Both the position numbers and the translations under genes were made by a program. From Galeruca laticollis (lineage: Eukaryota; Arthropoda; Insecta; Coleoptera; Chrysomelidae), in NCBI GenBank assembly GCA_963921935.1, contig OY998180.1, positions 107,536,270 to 107,600,269 on the forward strand: a stretch of DNA of 64,000 bases. The letters are read 5' to 3'. How positions within the stretch are numbered: position 1 is the stretch's first letter; the number at the start of each line of letters is the position of its first letter. Of the stretch, positions 45,791-57,489 are shown in pieces. Under the pieces are notes generated by a model. It did not search any database. It was given only the letters and a program-made list of their open reading frames with translations, and was not told where the DNA came from.

Positions 45791-46930
45791 GTGAGTAGAT
45801 TCCACGATGTAAGGGTCGAGACAGTTAATTTAATTGTACTTATGTATATCCAAACTTGAACAATGTCTTATGTTTCAGTAGTGATAACCCAGATAATAGA
45901 AAATTTTGCTTGACAAACAATTGAGAATTTGCCGTGATAATGGCGAGTTTGAGTGAAAAGAACTATATTGTATTTATGTGACAACCACTAGACTTGCTAG
46001 TTATGGGAGTACTGAGCTCTGTACCCTACGACCATCGGATAGCAGCTCGTCTTGAAAATCCCCTTTCATTGGACTGACCGTATAAAATTTTGTGAAATCG
46101 ACAAAGTGAAACAGGGTAGAAAGAAATTTATGGGAACTTTTCATTTTAAAAGACAATACGTGAGATGAAGTGAGAATATTTATTGGGAGGAATAAAATCA
46201 GATTTTTTTTATATAACTGTAGGGCGTTTGGTGAACTTTATAGAGATAACGGAATGCGAATGTACCTAACTTGGATTTTTACTGTATTGTATGTTTCCAT
46301 AAATCAATAGAATCGTAGATTTTCCCCAATCGTGAACAGTGGGTGGAAATAAACATTCTCATAAAAATATCACTGGACTTTATTATCACTACTATACACT
46401 CACATTACTAGTTAATTTTAAATTAAAATAAAGGCATGACCTGTATTTATAACACTATGAACGGTAACGTTCAAACATAAAACAATCTACATCAGACCGA
46501 TTCTGAATGAATTAAATTGAATCCCTCTCTGTTTACATTTGTTCTCTTTTATAGTAAATGGACTCGTGTATGTTATTTTAAACATTCTATACATTGTTCA
46601 AATTGATTTAACTCATGAAATTAAAGTATATTATTTCAGAAGTGTTTAGATATATTTTAAATGCTAATTGAATTATGAAAACACTGCTCGAGGCTAGGTT
46701 CACCTAAGTTCATAAGAATATTTTCTGACCTTCGGGGTTAATAACTACTACATCACTTTCTCTTGGAAAAGAAAAATTACAATTGGAAATTTTCAGAAAA
46801 TCACAATATTCTCTCACTGCATTGTCTTCATCAATTAAAAGTTTTAGCGGTGATTTACATTCACATTAATTGCATTGCACTTTTAATGCTCACGACCTTC
46901 ACCTTTGATCAGTAATGCTTACTCGTTATA
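45791..46930. other. No recognisable gene
   Basis: No motif-bearing frame and no repeat detected by eye. Confidence 0.5.
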
Positions 46931-46964
46931 TTTGTGTAACTTGTTTCTACGAACTTATTTTGAT

Positions 46965-47812
46965 TCAATTGGATGCCTTCATTTTTGTAATTTGAAATGG
47001 ACCAAAATATGGAGAGTCAAATTTTGTTCTATTCTCTCTCTTAATATTAAAAATATTTTTTCTCACTACTTTATGTTTTATTAAAAACTCCCTAGCTCGT
47101 TCATATTCGTACTGCAATTTATATTTGTGTTCATGATGATACGTCTCTAAGTCATAACGTGGCTCTATTCCCTTGTTCAAATGTTCTGGTATGCTCTGTT
47201 TTCTCCCATACACTAACTCAAAGGGTGTGTAACCATGGTATGTATTAGGTGTGGTATTGTAGCAATAAGCAAACATTCTAGCATACTCCCACCAATCATC
47301 CTTCGTTTCATTTATAAAATTTCTGACATACTCGTTAAATGTTATGTGAAGTTATTTACAACTCCCTAAAGATTCATGATGATACGCGGTAGAAAAGTTA
47401 TGTTCAATATTAATAGTTCTGGTAATTTAATCATTATCTCGTATTTATACTCTGTTCCTTGATCAGTCCCTCATTCTTCCATTAAACCATAAGTTGGCAT
47501 GAAGTTGTCAACTATTTCTCTCGCAATTGTCTTAGCCTCTTTGTCTTTAACTGGTATCATAACTGCACACCTTTTAAGTTAACATAACACCGTTATACAG
47601 TAACGGTTACCTCTACTACTGTTAACAAATAGACCTATTTTGTCTATGTACACGATATCAAATGGTTTTATTGCTGTATCTGTAATAACAAATTTCTCTT
47701 TATGACCTGGTTTCGCTTTGTTTATTTGACAGTCGTGACAATTTTTTACCAAATTTCTCACATATTTTCCCATGTTTATCCATAAAAAATTCGCTCTCAT
47801 TTCTTCAACCAT
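46965..47812 (-). pseudogene. pol: Gypsy-3 integrase, two fragments
   Basis: The 47812-47579 frame holds the zinc-domain end and the start of the core: LVKNCHDCQINKAKPGHKEK and FDIVYIDKIGLFV with the first catalytic Asp. The core centre (47578-47277) is out of frame and degraded. The 47276-46965 frame holds the end of integrase: YNTTPNTYHGYTPFELVYGR, then EYERAREFLIKHKVV and FDSPYFGPFQI, the usual C-terminal pattern. Confidence 0.82.
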
Positions 47813-48349
47813 CTGATATTTCCCACAAGACCACCAAACATTGGATCATAGCGATATCTTTCTAAGATCTTATGTATCTCCTCTTTTTGATCGACCATTC
47901 TTGGTACGTCATTTACGCATATTTATATATTCTTTAATACTTTGTTACCTTCCTTAATAAATTCTTGTACCGTCCATATCTTAAAAATATGATCATTTTC
48001 ATATATCTTCCTTCATTTTACCTCGTTTTTAACCGATAGCTTATCAAGCCGTTACAACATTCGTCCTAAGTAGAAGTTGTATAGTTCGGTATTTAAAGCT
48101 TCACTAAATTTCAACCTGTTTTTGACCCGTACGCTCATCGGAAGTGAGACGGTTATCTTCCAAATTTAGGACTAGTGATTTATGAACCTTCAAATTATTT
48201 AAAACTCTTATGACCGAAGGTTTTTATATTAGCAAATTCCTCTGCCTATATTCCTGGGCAAGATCGTTTATTTTTTAAGCGCTTTCCTTACGAGTCTGAG
48301 CTCTTGTGAGTTATCTATGTATAAATATTTGACTGCTTCTATCAATATT

Positions 48350-49030
48350 CATGAAATACTGTTTGCATAGTTCGAATTTCCTCTCACGTATTGTATTTCG
48401 GAATTATATTCAGCAAGATCAACTCTTATTCTAGTGAGTTTCAATGCAGGGTCTGTTATCGAGATTAAATGCGTTAAAGGTTTTCACTATGAATTGTGAA
48501 GTGCCACATAAATAACATTTGAAATGATTAATACCCCAATAAATTGCTAATAATTCTTTTAATATTGTGGGTTTGTTTCTTAAAACCTCGTGAGGCAAAT
48601 GCTATGGGTAGATCAATACCATCGTCGTTCTGGATAAGTATCGCCGAACCGGCACTATTTGACGCATCTGTAGTCAATATCGTTTGTTGAAGTCAGGATA
48701 TTTCAGAATTGATGAAAAAATTAAAGATGTTTTAAGAATTTGGAATTAGTCTTCACATTCTTTGGACCAATCGAATTTTACGTTTTTTCTCGATAACATA
48801 TTAAGTGGTATGCATATTTCAGCGGAATTAGGAATAAATTGTCTGTAATAATTATAGAATGTAACAAATATTTAACCTCATTAGCATTTTCGGGACTGGA
48901 TACTGTTCAATGACTGAATATTTTGCGTTGTCGGGTAGAACACCCTCACTCAACAGACTGTATCCTAAATAAGTGACTTCTCGCCTAAAGAATTGGCATC
49001 TGTCTGTATCTGTAAAAGTTTGAAGGGTGG
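48350..49030 (-). pseudogene. pol: Gypsy-3 RT thumb and RNase H, degraded
   Basis: The frame at 49000-48880 reads CQFFRREVTYLGYSLLSEGV, the conserved RT-thumb/RNase H junction. Further on (about 48690-48590) ILTTDASNSAGSAILIQNDD is the RNase H active-site region, followed after a frame change by KELLAIYWGINHFKCYL. Several stops and shifts are present. Confidence 0.78.
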
Positions 49031-49096
49031 GTGACCCCACAGCACTTAGGCCACAATTGGCCCATTATGCATCTTCCTGAGGTTCAAAACTTCCTT

Positions 49097-49530
49097 CTAG
49101 CTTGTCATCCAGCCTACTTCCTTGAAGTTGGCGATAACGTCGCCTGAATTAAGTTCCGTCATACTGGCATATGTTAGCCTGTGCTCGCTGATTCCTTGAA
49201 ACCTAAAATGAGAGAGTGTCTGACATTCGCAAAGAATGTGTTCGACAGTCTCCTCTTCTTGTTCACATCCTCTACAAAGTGGGGTGCTACACAGACCCAG
49301 TCTGTGGAGGTGTTTTCGTAGGTGGCAGTGACCAGTCAGAATACCCGTAGCTGTTCGTAGGTTCTGCCTGTTCATAGTCACGTATTTTTTGGCTACTTTG
49401 CTATCCGGTTACTGTAGCAGTTCCTTGGCAAGCCTGCAGCCTTCTGCGTCGTCCCATCTACCCTTAAACTCATTAAGGGAGTATTCCTTTAATAGGTGGG
49501 CCATCGCTGACGCCGATAGACCAATGAAGG
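49097..49530 (-). pseudogene. LINE ORF2 C-terminal zinc region
   Basis: SMAHLL-like start near 49510, then LNEFKGRWDDAEGCRLAKEL, a TAA near 49413, and the 49381-49097 frame: NLRTATGILTGHCHLRKHL, then the CCHC-like CRGCEQEEETVEHILCEC and a closing stop. This is the usual ending of RNase H-bearing insect LINEs (Jockey/I-like groups). Confidence 0.8.
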
Positions 49531-49542
49531 TGTGATGATATA

Positions 49543-49978
49543 GTATTAAAAATTGATATTTTATTTATAATGATAGATTTTATATTTCAATAAAATGTTG
49601 TATTTGTGAGGTAAGCGACCTGAGTACCATGTGGCTCATGTTTATATTAGAAAATATTATTTGTATATTATTTTATCATGTGTATGTATAAATATGTCTA
49701 TGCTGAATATCGGATTTTGTAATAAGATGCAGTGTAAGCACCATGTGCCGAAATATAATTAGAACATACATTTTGCGACGTATTCTAAAAATCCAATCGA
49801 TATATTAATTATTAATAAAGTTAAGTTGTTAGAGTTAACTGGCTTTTCAAATATATTCTCTCAATGGCCTAACCTGGGAAGAACCTATAATATGTAATCA
49901 TTACATGACGATCCTTAGCCAGTGTTGGGTCTGTTGAGGGTTATAATGAAAAAATAAAGAGTTTTTTTTATAAAAATA
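49543..49978. mobile_element. 436-bp insertion inside the LINE
   Basis: Bounded by an 8-bp direct repeat, ATGATATA at 49535-49542 and 49979-49986. It separates the LINE RNase H domain from the zinc region. No coding sequence and no obvious terminal inverted repeats. The 8-bp duplication would fit a hAT-type or SINE-like insertion, but the class is unknown. Confidence 0.55.
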
Positions 49979-50294
49979 ATGATATATACCGTGCCAGGTT
50001 CCAAATGTTTTTGGGAGGCTGCCTTCCTGGCTAGCGAGTCTGCAATACGGTTTCCTTTCGATTTCTCATGGCCCTTTATCCAGCCTAAAGTGACCGTGTT
50101 GTTGTTACAGGCTTCGATTAAGGCCATGTGACATTCTAGTACTTGGCCTGATGTAATACGTGGTCTGTTCAGGGCTAGTAGTGTTTGTCTACTGTCCGTA
50201 AGGATGTATATATTATTACCTGTAGTTTTCCTTTTGGTAATCTCTTTTGCAGCGATGCAGATACCAGTGAGCTCTGTCTGAGCATTTTTGTGGA

Positions 50295-50852
50295 TTTAGT
50301 TTTAGATTGAATTTACGACATGTTCCGAAGACTTTCCTGAGATTGTTTAGATTACAATTTTCTGATCTTCCTATGACCATTGATAAAGCTATTGACATCG
50401 TTCTCGAAAAACTGTCAGGACTTATATTTAAACCGAAGGGTAACCTTGTAAATTGAAAAGAACCTTTATCTGTACTGAAAGAAGTGTACATTCAAGAATA
50501 TTATTCCAATGAGATTTGATGATCACCTGACATAAGTTCTAAAACTGAAAATCATTTTAATCCGCCTAACTGATCTAAAATCGTATCGATTCTAGGTAAA
50601 GGAAATTTATCAGTGACTATTTTCGTATTCAATTATTGTCTAAAATCTATGCATAACCTCCATGTTTTTTCGTTGTTTTTTTAGAAGCAAGTAATACCGG
50701 ACTGTTATACACTGAAATTGAAGGTTCAATAATTCAATAATTTCTTGACTTTAGAGTTTCTGTAGATGACTATTTAATTCATGAGTTTGTAAATGGGGAG
50801 CGCGATAATTTTTAATGTATACTGGGGTATTGTCCCGTACCGATAGTCTTTG

Positions 50853-50918
<66 letters not shown>

Positions 50919-51070
50919 TAATCCTTGCTGGTTGTGAGTATAAATTATTATTTGTGGTCTTTTATCATCTGATATACTGTAACTGTTCGTAGCGGAGGAC
51001 TTTATTGTGGCCTCTCGAAGAATCGGCTCTTGCCTTGCCTTGCGTTTCATGACTTCCGGCAATGCATTTA
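50295..51070 (-). pseudogene. pol: Gypsy-3 reverse transcriptase, fragments
   Basis: The 51062-50751 frame carries the region before the RT core (RDNTPVYIKNYRAPHLQTHE) and contains a (TA)n microsatellite that is translated as alternating Ile/Tyr. The region 50750-50500 is degraded. The 50491-50300 frame carries FSTDKGSFQFTRLPFGLNIS, the conserved PFGL box, and later KFNLKLNPQKC. The catalytic YxDD box, expected between these two, is not visible: the frame goes from MSIALSMVIGRSENCNLNN directly to the region after it, suggesting an internal deletion. Confidence 0.8.
50855..50915. repeat. (TA)n microsatellite within Gypsy-3 pol
   Basis: About 30 TA units lie inside the pol frame without breaking it, because translation of the repeat gives Ile/Tyr only. 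Confidence 0.95.
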
Positions 51071-51274
51071 TTTGACGGTGTTCCTATGGTTCTGCAATGA
51101 ATACAAAATAATATTTATCTCTCGTGGCAAGTTTCTTCCCTTTGTCCTTTTTTACCTCATCTCCAACAGCAATATTGTGGGTTATAATTCTGTAACTTGT
51201 TACTGCTTTGTGGACCTTGTCGAGTTTGTTTTGTTGTATCGGGTTTTATCCACAAGTAAGCCGGATTTCTCGAT

Positions 51275-51989
51275 TTATTTCTGGATATTTTCTATTTCGT
51301 CTATTTGTCGTGTGAGGTCCCTTATTGACACAATTTCGTTTCTTCTGATTTGAAGTTTGTATTTCGGGGTCATATTTCTATATATCCTTTCTAGCTGTGG
51401 GCAATTGTTGAAACCCACATGTCTGCGCATTAATGATTGGATTTCCGTGATGTATTGTTTAAATGGTTCATGTTCTCTTTGTTTCATATCCATTATTTTT
51501 TCTTGTAAATATGTTGATAAATCTAAAGGTACATAAAATGCCTCAAAATCATTTATGAAATATTGCCAGGTTTTCCAGAGATGTCTATTATTCCGATACC
51601 AAAGAATTGCTTTGTCTCTTAAAACTTCTGGTAGAGCTCTAAGTGTAATTCCGTCGTTTATTTGGTAACGTGCTCTGAGTTCTTGCAACCTTCCGATGAA
51701 TTCTATCGGGTCTTTTGAGCCATCAATATACATTCCCCATCTTCTTATTTTATCCAGTTCTGTGCAATCTTCGTGTTTGTAACTGTAACTGCTATCTGTA
51801 TTCTCCGATTCGTTGTCATCCGCAATGTTCACATTTTCTCAGGGTTTTTCAGATTCTTGTATTCCGCTTTCTCGTCGGTTTTCCGTTTTTGTAGCTCTAT
51901 TGTAAAATCTTTCTTCTTGAGATTGTAGATCCATCCTATATTTGCGTCCGCTATTTCCAAACCTACGCCGGCATCTTATTCCTGATCAT
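51275..51989 (-). pseudogene. gag: Gypsy-3 Gag, capsid part
   Basis: The main frame (51832-51275, 185 codons) has the retrotransposon Gag signature: WGMYIDGSKDPIEFIGRLQE, RALPEVLRDKAILWYRNNRH, the MKQREHEPFKQYITEIQSLM stretch and a C-terminal Arg-rich helix. Upstream, a likely start (ATGAATGATCAG, near 51989) is followed by an in-frame TAA within a few codons and a change of frame near 51840. No zinc knuckle is visible before the RT frame. Confidence 0.82.
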
Positions 51990-52137
51990 TCATTTTTAGT
52001 CTTATTTCTTTGCAATTCACAGTTTTATTGGTAACCTTTTTTTTCGGGTTCCAATTTGTAATTTTCACCTCTCACAGCCTTGTTTTTTCAGACAACATTC
52101 CTACTTACCCCTCACGGCTCTGGTTTATTTTACCTTT

Positions 52138-52150
52138 TGCTGGGGCGCCA
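52138..52150 (-). other. Gypsy-3 primer binding site
   Basis: The minus strand reads TGGCGCCCCAGCA three bases after the LTR end (GATTACA), a TGGCGCC-type PBS. Confidence 0.65.
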
Positions 52151-52153
52151 ATT

Positions 52154-52928
52154 TGTAATCAGGAGGTAGAACATAAAAAGGGCTGTTGGGTGAGATTTGT
52201 TTATTTAACAGTAACATGTGTGTTACCTGCGAACTTAAAATCAATATAATCTTTACAACTTAAAACTAATTCTACATACAGTTATTATATGTACAATTGT
52301 TTATCCGCCTTAAACAAACGGAGTGTATTTGGTACCGAATCCCGCGTTCAACACACAGCGAGACCTCAGTCAGGTGAGAGTTCGCTTCCGTCTTAGGCTC
52401 AACACTCACACAAACTTCAGACGGGAAGGCTCATGTTCTGGGCTCAACAAGCTCCAGGACTTCGGCTAAAACGGTTGGCTTCCGTTCTAGGCTCAACGCG
52501 CTCTAGAATTTCGACCGAAAGGCGGGGTTTGCTTGTGTCTAACCTTGGGTTCAACACACTTAAAGAGGTCGACGACAAGCCGAGTGTCGATTACGAACCC
52601 AGGTTCAACACATTCCAGGATATAGTAAATTAACTCGGTTAAGCGTACTCCCGCTAGATTAGTTGGAGCTTCTTCCACCGATGAAGCTTTCCTTTCGCTT
52701 GTGGGAGTAAGGATTGAACTTATCGATGTATTGAATTGTTTCAGCGTTAACAATATCGGTCGTTCTGTTAGGGAGATGTCGAAAGTGTTGCCGTCTAGGC
52801 ACTGGATGCCCAACTTCGTCTACTGTGATAATTTGGTTTGGTAGTGTTCTGTATCCCGGTCGCCAATGTTTTGTGGTAATTATGTGTGAGGGGTGTTAAC
52901 GTTTATTTTGGACGACAGTGTCGTTACA
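52154..52928 (-). repeat. Gypsy-3 5' LTR
   Basis: The plus strand begins TGTAATCAGGAGG and ends CGTTACA, giving TG...CA ends. No second copy is present, so the outer boundary is inferred. It contains an internal minisatellite. The stretch ATTGGCGACCGGGATAC near 52850-52867 (minus strand) resembles a second LTR/PBS junction, so the segment could be composite. Confidence 0.55.
52340..52620. repeat. Minisatellite of about 50-bp units in the Gypsy-3 LTR
   Basis: The motif GG(C/T)TCAACRC...CT recurs near 52347, 52396, 52440, 52491, 52548 and 52602, each followed by a CCAGGACTTCG-like or CTAGAATTTCG-like stretch. Six degenerate units of 44-57 bp. Confidence 0.65.
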
Positions 52929-55500
52929 ATTAATTATGTCAAAATGAATATTCGTATTTTTGGGTGTCTCCTTTTCAAAAATCCTCTTAACTTTATTTAA
53001 AAACATTCTCAAATATTAATTTTAACCTATCCTCAAATTATTGACATTAGTAATACCACAGGAGGAGATTATATTCATACATACATTTCAGATAGAAAAA
53101 AGGAAATTTGTTGATGAAATTAGATTGTATGTATAAATTACAATTTTCTAAACTCTTAATGGTCTTGGCGTTTATTGAGTCAAATTACTTCTTGTGATGT
53201 TCCTCTTGAGCTACCTTCCGTGCACTTTGCAGCCTCTTCTTGTATTACAAAATTATTGTTGACTGCACCATTCTCCCGATGTTCCTGTTTTGTTGTCAAT
53301 CAACCAAAAACATTACACAGGTCATGGCATTATTTTAATTTAAGTTTAACCAGTAATGTCAGTGTATAGTAGTGATAATAAATCCTAGTGATATTTTGAT
53401 GATATGGTATATTTCCAGCCGCAGTTCTCGATTAGGGTAAGTGTACGATTCTATTAATTCATGGCAACATCATACAACACAAACATAGCAGTCCTGTTGG
53501 GTTACCAGTTAGAAGTACACATATAACATTACTTTACACGTGTTTGTTTATTAAGAGTGATTGAAAACATTGTTGCCGTTTAACATCTAGTGAAAATATG
53601 TTAAATTTAATTCAAAAAGATTTGAACGCGCTCCATTTTAAGACGTTCAAAAATAATTGAAATCAATCTTCGACTCTGAGTGTGGAGATGTTCACTTTCA
53701 AAGTACCATCATATCTTCTCTAAATAGGCTCTCAAATATCATAACAAACAAGAATTACACTGTAATTAAATATCGTACACCTTATAATCCCAAACGCATC
53801 AGTCTGAACATTTTGTTAACACCTGGCCTAAGAAATGCTTTCACCCATCACGATGTTATCTCTTAAAGATTCCTCTTATATATTCTTGACGTATTACGAG
53901 GATTAAACTGGAAAGACCAATCGTATCACCTCGCGAATCACGAAACTTATGAAGCATAAATCCAAATTATGGGCCGCAAATTTTCAAGGAATGGGCACGA
54001 AGAGAAAAGGGGTCCCTCACAAGGACCAAGCTCATGATTTCAGTCGCATCGAACTTTCATGTAAATTTTGCCTTTGCTGAACTTTCTGGAAAATACATTT
54101 TCATTGAATTATGTTACCGTATATTACACGGCGAAGGTTTATTTCAAAGAAAATTTAATTTAATGGTAGTGGGTAAAGAGCTGGCGTAGATTTGTGATTA
54201 TGGAAATAATCTCTGGGTTTTCATACAGCATTTTAGAGTATATTCTTACTTCTTCTCTCTTGCTCTATTTTATAACCAAATTATATCCAAACTATCGTAA
54301 TATAACGTAGCGATATATTACTGTTTCACTCTATAAAAAGGTATACTCAACTATTATGCTCTAATAGTTTGGAGTTTCGGTGTATTACAAACTCCCACCG
54401 ACCAATGAAACATTTTAAGTATGTTCAATGGAAATGATCATGACATTGATTGGACATATCTCGTAACTAATCATCTCCGTTACAGACGTTCGCTCACTCT
54501 ACATCTAATTCCAAAATCTCCTTATACAATTTTCAAATTGGTGCCAGAAATGGAGGGTGACACTAAATACCCAAAAAAAAACAAGCTATTGTTTTCAAAC
54601 ATACTTACAGCCAGAGCTAAAGACTTCAACCATCAAATTTTCGCAAAGCGCCTCGCAATCCACAGGGAAGTCGTTAATCTGACCTGAATGCTAGCTTGGA
54701 CAGAGCTCGTCCACTTCATCAAGGTGACCGGATGAAAGTTCGGTCGATCCCACAACCCCACCTCTACTTTATACGTGAAAAACATACATCTGTCCCATAA
54801 TCGACAATAGAGCAAACGTCTACTGCACCCTATCTTCTAAAAGGGAGCAGTTGATACTCAGATACTGCCAATACAAGTCCCACTGCTCTCCCATTTCCCA
54901 GCAGTACGGTCTATGTCGATATAGACTTTACCCCTATTCCAATCCGTCTAAGTGAACTACAAGCCCGATATGTGATTCACGCTATATAATAGGGCAATCA
55001 TACAGCCTAAAACACCATCATGGCACACTGGTCTAGCAGACAAATCCTCTCCATAAAACATGAGAGAAACATCCATTACCCCCAGTTCGAAGCAAGACTT
55101 TCCCGAAAACTAACTAAAAATACTGCCTCCGAGCTTTTAATGCCACGAGCTACTTACCAAAATAATTAAGCCGCGCACACAATGCACAACACAAGAAGAT
55201 TCTCTCAAAATTTATTCTGCATAGGAAACCTATTCTATATCTGCGACTGCTACATCGATAACCCTACCCAAAATAAATGAAAACCCCTTATTCAAACGCA
55301 ATCCACTCTCTCTACCACATAACTTCAAATGTAATTGACTTGAAAAAGAAATTTCGTAACTGAACTTCAGAAAACCCTTTTTTTTCGATTACATAATCTC
55401 AAATGTCTCAAAATCCCGACATGACAGTCCGGATTCGGATTCAAAAAAAATTACTCGACCCTTGACTTTCTATTAAAAAAACCATATTGACCTATACTTT
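52929..55500. other. Unassigned; possible decayed coding at 53.65-55.33 kb
   Basis: 53657-53866 and 54421-54687 on the plus strand are open and protein-like (for example DIDWTYLVTNHLRYRRSL), and 54890-55190 also reads as interrupted coding (VYVDIDFTPIPIRLSELQAR). I recognise no family. The sequence is richer in C than its surroundings. I do not assign a function. Confidence 0.35.
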
Positions 55501-56724
55501 AAGGTGGAGGGAGCTGTGAAGAAGTAATTAATGGGTTATAATGGCATTGCTCCTATTGTGGCAAGCATTTGTGCTCCAACACACCTTATAGCTTCATTTT
55601 TAACTGATATTTTGACAAAAGCTTACAATGCAGATAATGAGTATCTTATTAATGATTCATTTGATGTCTTCAATAAATTCAATAAATTCCATATTCCGGA
55701 CAATTACATAATAACAAAGAAAATATATTTGTATCACGTGTAAAATTTAATTTACCTTTGCATAGCGCGCTTTCAGCTCTCTAGACATAGAGCCATCATC
55801 AGTACTTAATCTAAAAATACATATTCAAATCACAACCAATAGTGGCTAGTTAAGTGAAAGTTTGACTGAGTTTTTTTTATGAAAAGATAAAAAGGTGGAT
55901 AAAAAATACGTACTGTCAGATTCCATATAACAAAATTTCCTGGCTTCATCGCCTCCATTAATAATTAAACAGGTTAACAAACCTTTAACATTATACAAAC
56001 TTGGACATAACATTTAAATTTTTATTTTAAATCGAATTTTACTTCTAAAAAATATTTTCTTAAACACCTCTCATGTTAGAACCTCTACAGGTGGTTGTGT
56101 CGGTTTGACTGACAAATATGAGAACTTCAACTGTCAATTGGGTTTGTTCGATTGTTTGTGAATACTCTGTTCAATTTGAGAGATCGGATGCAAAAATGAT
56201 TATTTATTCAAATTCAGAAAAGTAATTTTAAACAACAATGAAATCAATTATGTGTAATATTCTATTTAATTTAGTAATTGTAATGAATGATTAGCAATTT
56301 GATTAGGTTAGTAATTGTAGTGAATGATTAACAATTTAATTAGGATATTCAAAATTATTTAGAAGGTTAAATTGAGAAAACACACAAAAATAAATTCTAA
56401 TGTGAAAACATCAGCAATTGCACTTACCTCACATTTTCAAGATGCCATTCTGGGCCTTAACTTATAGAAAAGACACAGAATGGAATCCCGAATGCCTCTA
56501 TAGAGGTGTGAAGATAGTTTCTAACCAGCCATAGAAGTACTCTAATTTTCTTCATGTTGGAAGGGTGGGATCTAATGATGTATTCACATTATATTTTAAG
56601 GCAACACAAAAAACATGCTCATGGTCCTGAAGCAGGTTCTAATGTATTGTCTCGAAACTAACTTATTTCAGCAAGCGTTATTGATCTGGTGACAAGCAGG
56701 TTAGGACATTATCATCATTGAGGG

Positions 56725-57040
56725 TTACATGAGTTGACGATGTAGGGGTATATAGTTCCTATTTAGGCTCTCTTGTTTGTTTAGATATTTATCATTAATT
56801 TTAAGCTCGTTACTGATTTCAAGGTCTTCATAAAAATCTAGTAAAGTAAAGTTTTTAGAGTTGATGTTAACTAAAATCTTTGAATTTTCTGTGGGGCTAA
56901 AATTATGATTATTATATTTTAAGTGATGACCGAATGATGACTTGTTGGGTTTACTGATATGCTCATTTATACGGACTCCCAAAGGCCTGCATGTCCTTCC
57001 AATGTAGCTTGCTCTACAATCTGAGCATTGTTTAAAATTA
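56725..57040 (-). pseudogene. Penelope-like GIY-YIG endonuclease C-terminus
   Basis: Starts directly at the inner edge of the right arm: KQCSDCRASYIGRTCRPLGV contains the YIG half of the motif with an upstream Cys pair, then VRINEHISKPNKSSFGHHLK with the conserved Arg, His and HHLK stretch. It ends LNRNYIPLHRQLM and a stop at 56725. The first half (GIY) and all of the RT are missing. Confidence 0.8.
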
Positions 57041-57457
57041 CTTTTCTGAATTTAAATAAATAATCATTTTTGCATCCGATCTCTCAAATTGAACAGAGTA
57101 TTCACAAACAATCGAACAAACCCAATTGACAGTTGAAGTTCTGATATTTGTCAGTCAAACCGACACAACCACCTGTAGAGGTTCTAACATGAGAGGTGTT
57201 TAAGAAAATATTCTTTGGAAGTAAAATTCGATTTTAAAAATTTTAAATGTTATGTCCAAGTTTGTATAATGTTAAAGGTATGTTAACCTGTTTAATTATT
57301 AATGGAGGCGATGAAGCCAGGAAATTTTGTTATATGGAATCTGACAGTACGTATTTTTTATCAACCTTTTTATCTTTTCATAAAAAAAACTCAGTCAAAC
57401 TTTCACTTAACTAGCCACTATTGGTTGTGATTTGAATATGTATTTTTAGATTAAGCA

Positions 57458-57489
57458 CTGATGATGGCTCTATGTCTAGAGAGCTGAAA
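57458..57489 (+). ncRNA. Hammerhead-ribozyme-like core in Penelope arm
   Basis: CTGATGA (57458-57464), a possible 6-bp stem (GGCTCT with AGAGCT) closed by an 8-base loop, then GAAA (57486-57489). The same sequence occurs in the other arm on the minus strand (55771-55802). Hammerhead motifs are known in Penelope-like terminal repeats. Stems I and III are not convincing by eye, so this is tentative. Confidence 0.4.

Larger units (their letters stand above)
49031..50290 (-). mobile_element. 5'-truncated LINE with RNase H domain inserted in Gypsy-3
   Basis: The insertion lies between the Gypsy codons for ...LKLNPQKC and ...QFFRREVTYLGY, on the same strand as the host element. It contains only the 3' end of the LINE ORF2: an RNase H domain (QTELTGICIAAKEI, ILTDSRQTLLAL, IKGHEKSKGNRIADSLARKA) and the C-terminal zinc region. 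A short ATGC at both junctions may be a target duplication. It is itself interrupted by a 436-bp insertion. Confidence 0.82.
46940..52928 (-). mobile_element. Gypsy-3: decayed Ty3/Gypsy element split by a LINE
   Basis: The minus strand has a 5' LTR (52154-52928), PBS, gag, RT, RNase H and integrase in Gypsy order. The family differs from Gypsy-1/2 in gag, LTR and PBS. A LINE interrupts it at about 49030-50290. The 3' LTR was not found, so the element is truncated downstream of integrase. Confidence 0.85.

Noticed and set aside
49097..49381. A host zinc-finger gene
   Set aside because: The pattern (TGHCHLRKHL, CRGC...HILCEC) is the standard C-terminus of RNase H-bearing LINEs, next to its RNase H domain.
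52493..52813. 106-codon minus-strand frame as Gag or Env
   Set aside because: It overlaps the LTR minisatellite, shows no domain motif, and its repeats are explained at the DNA level.
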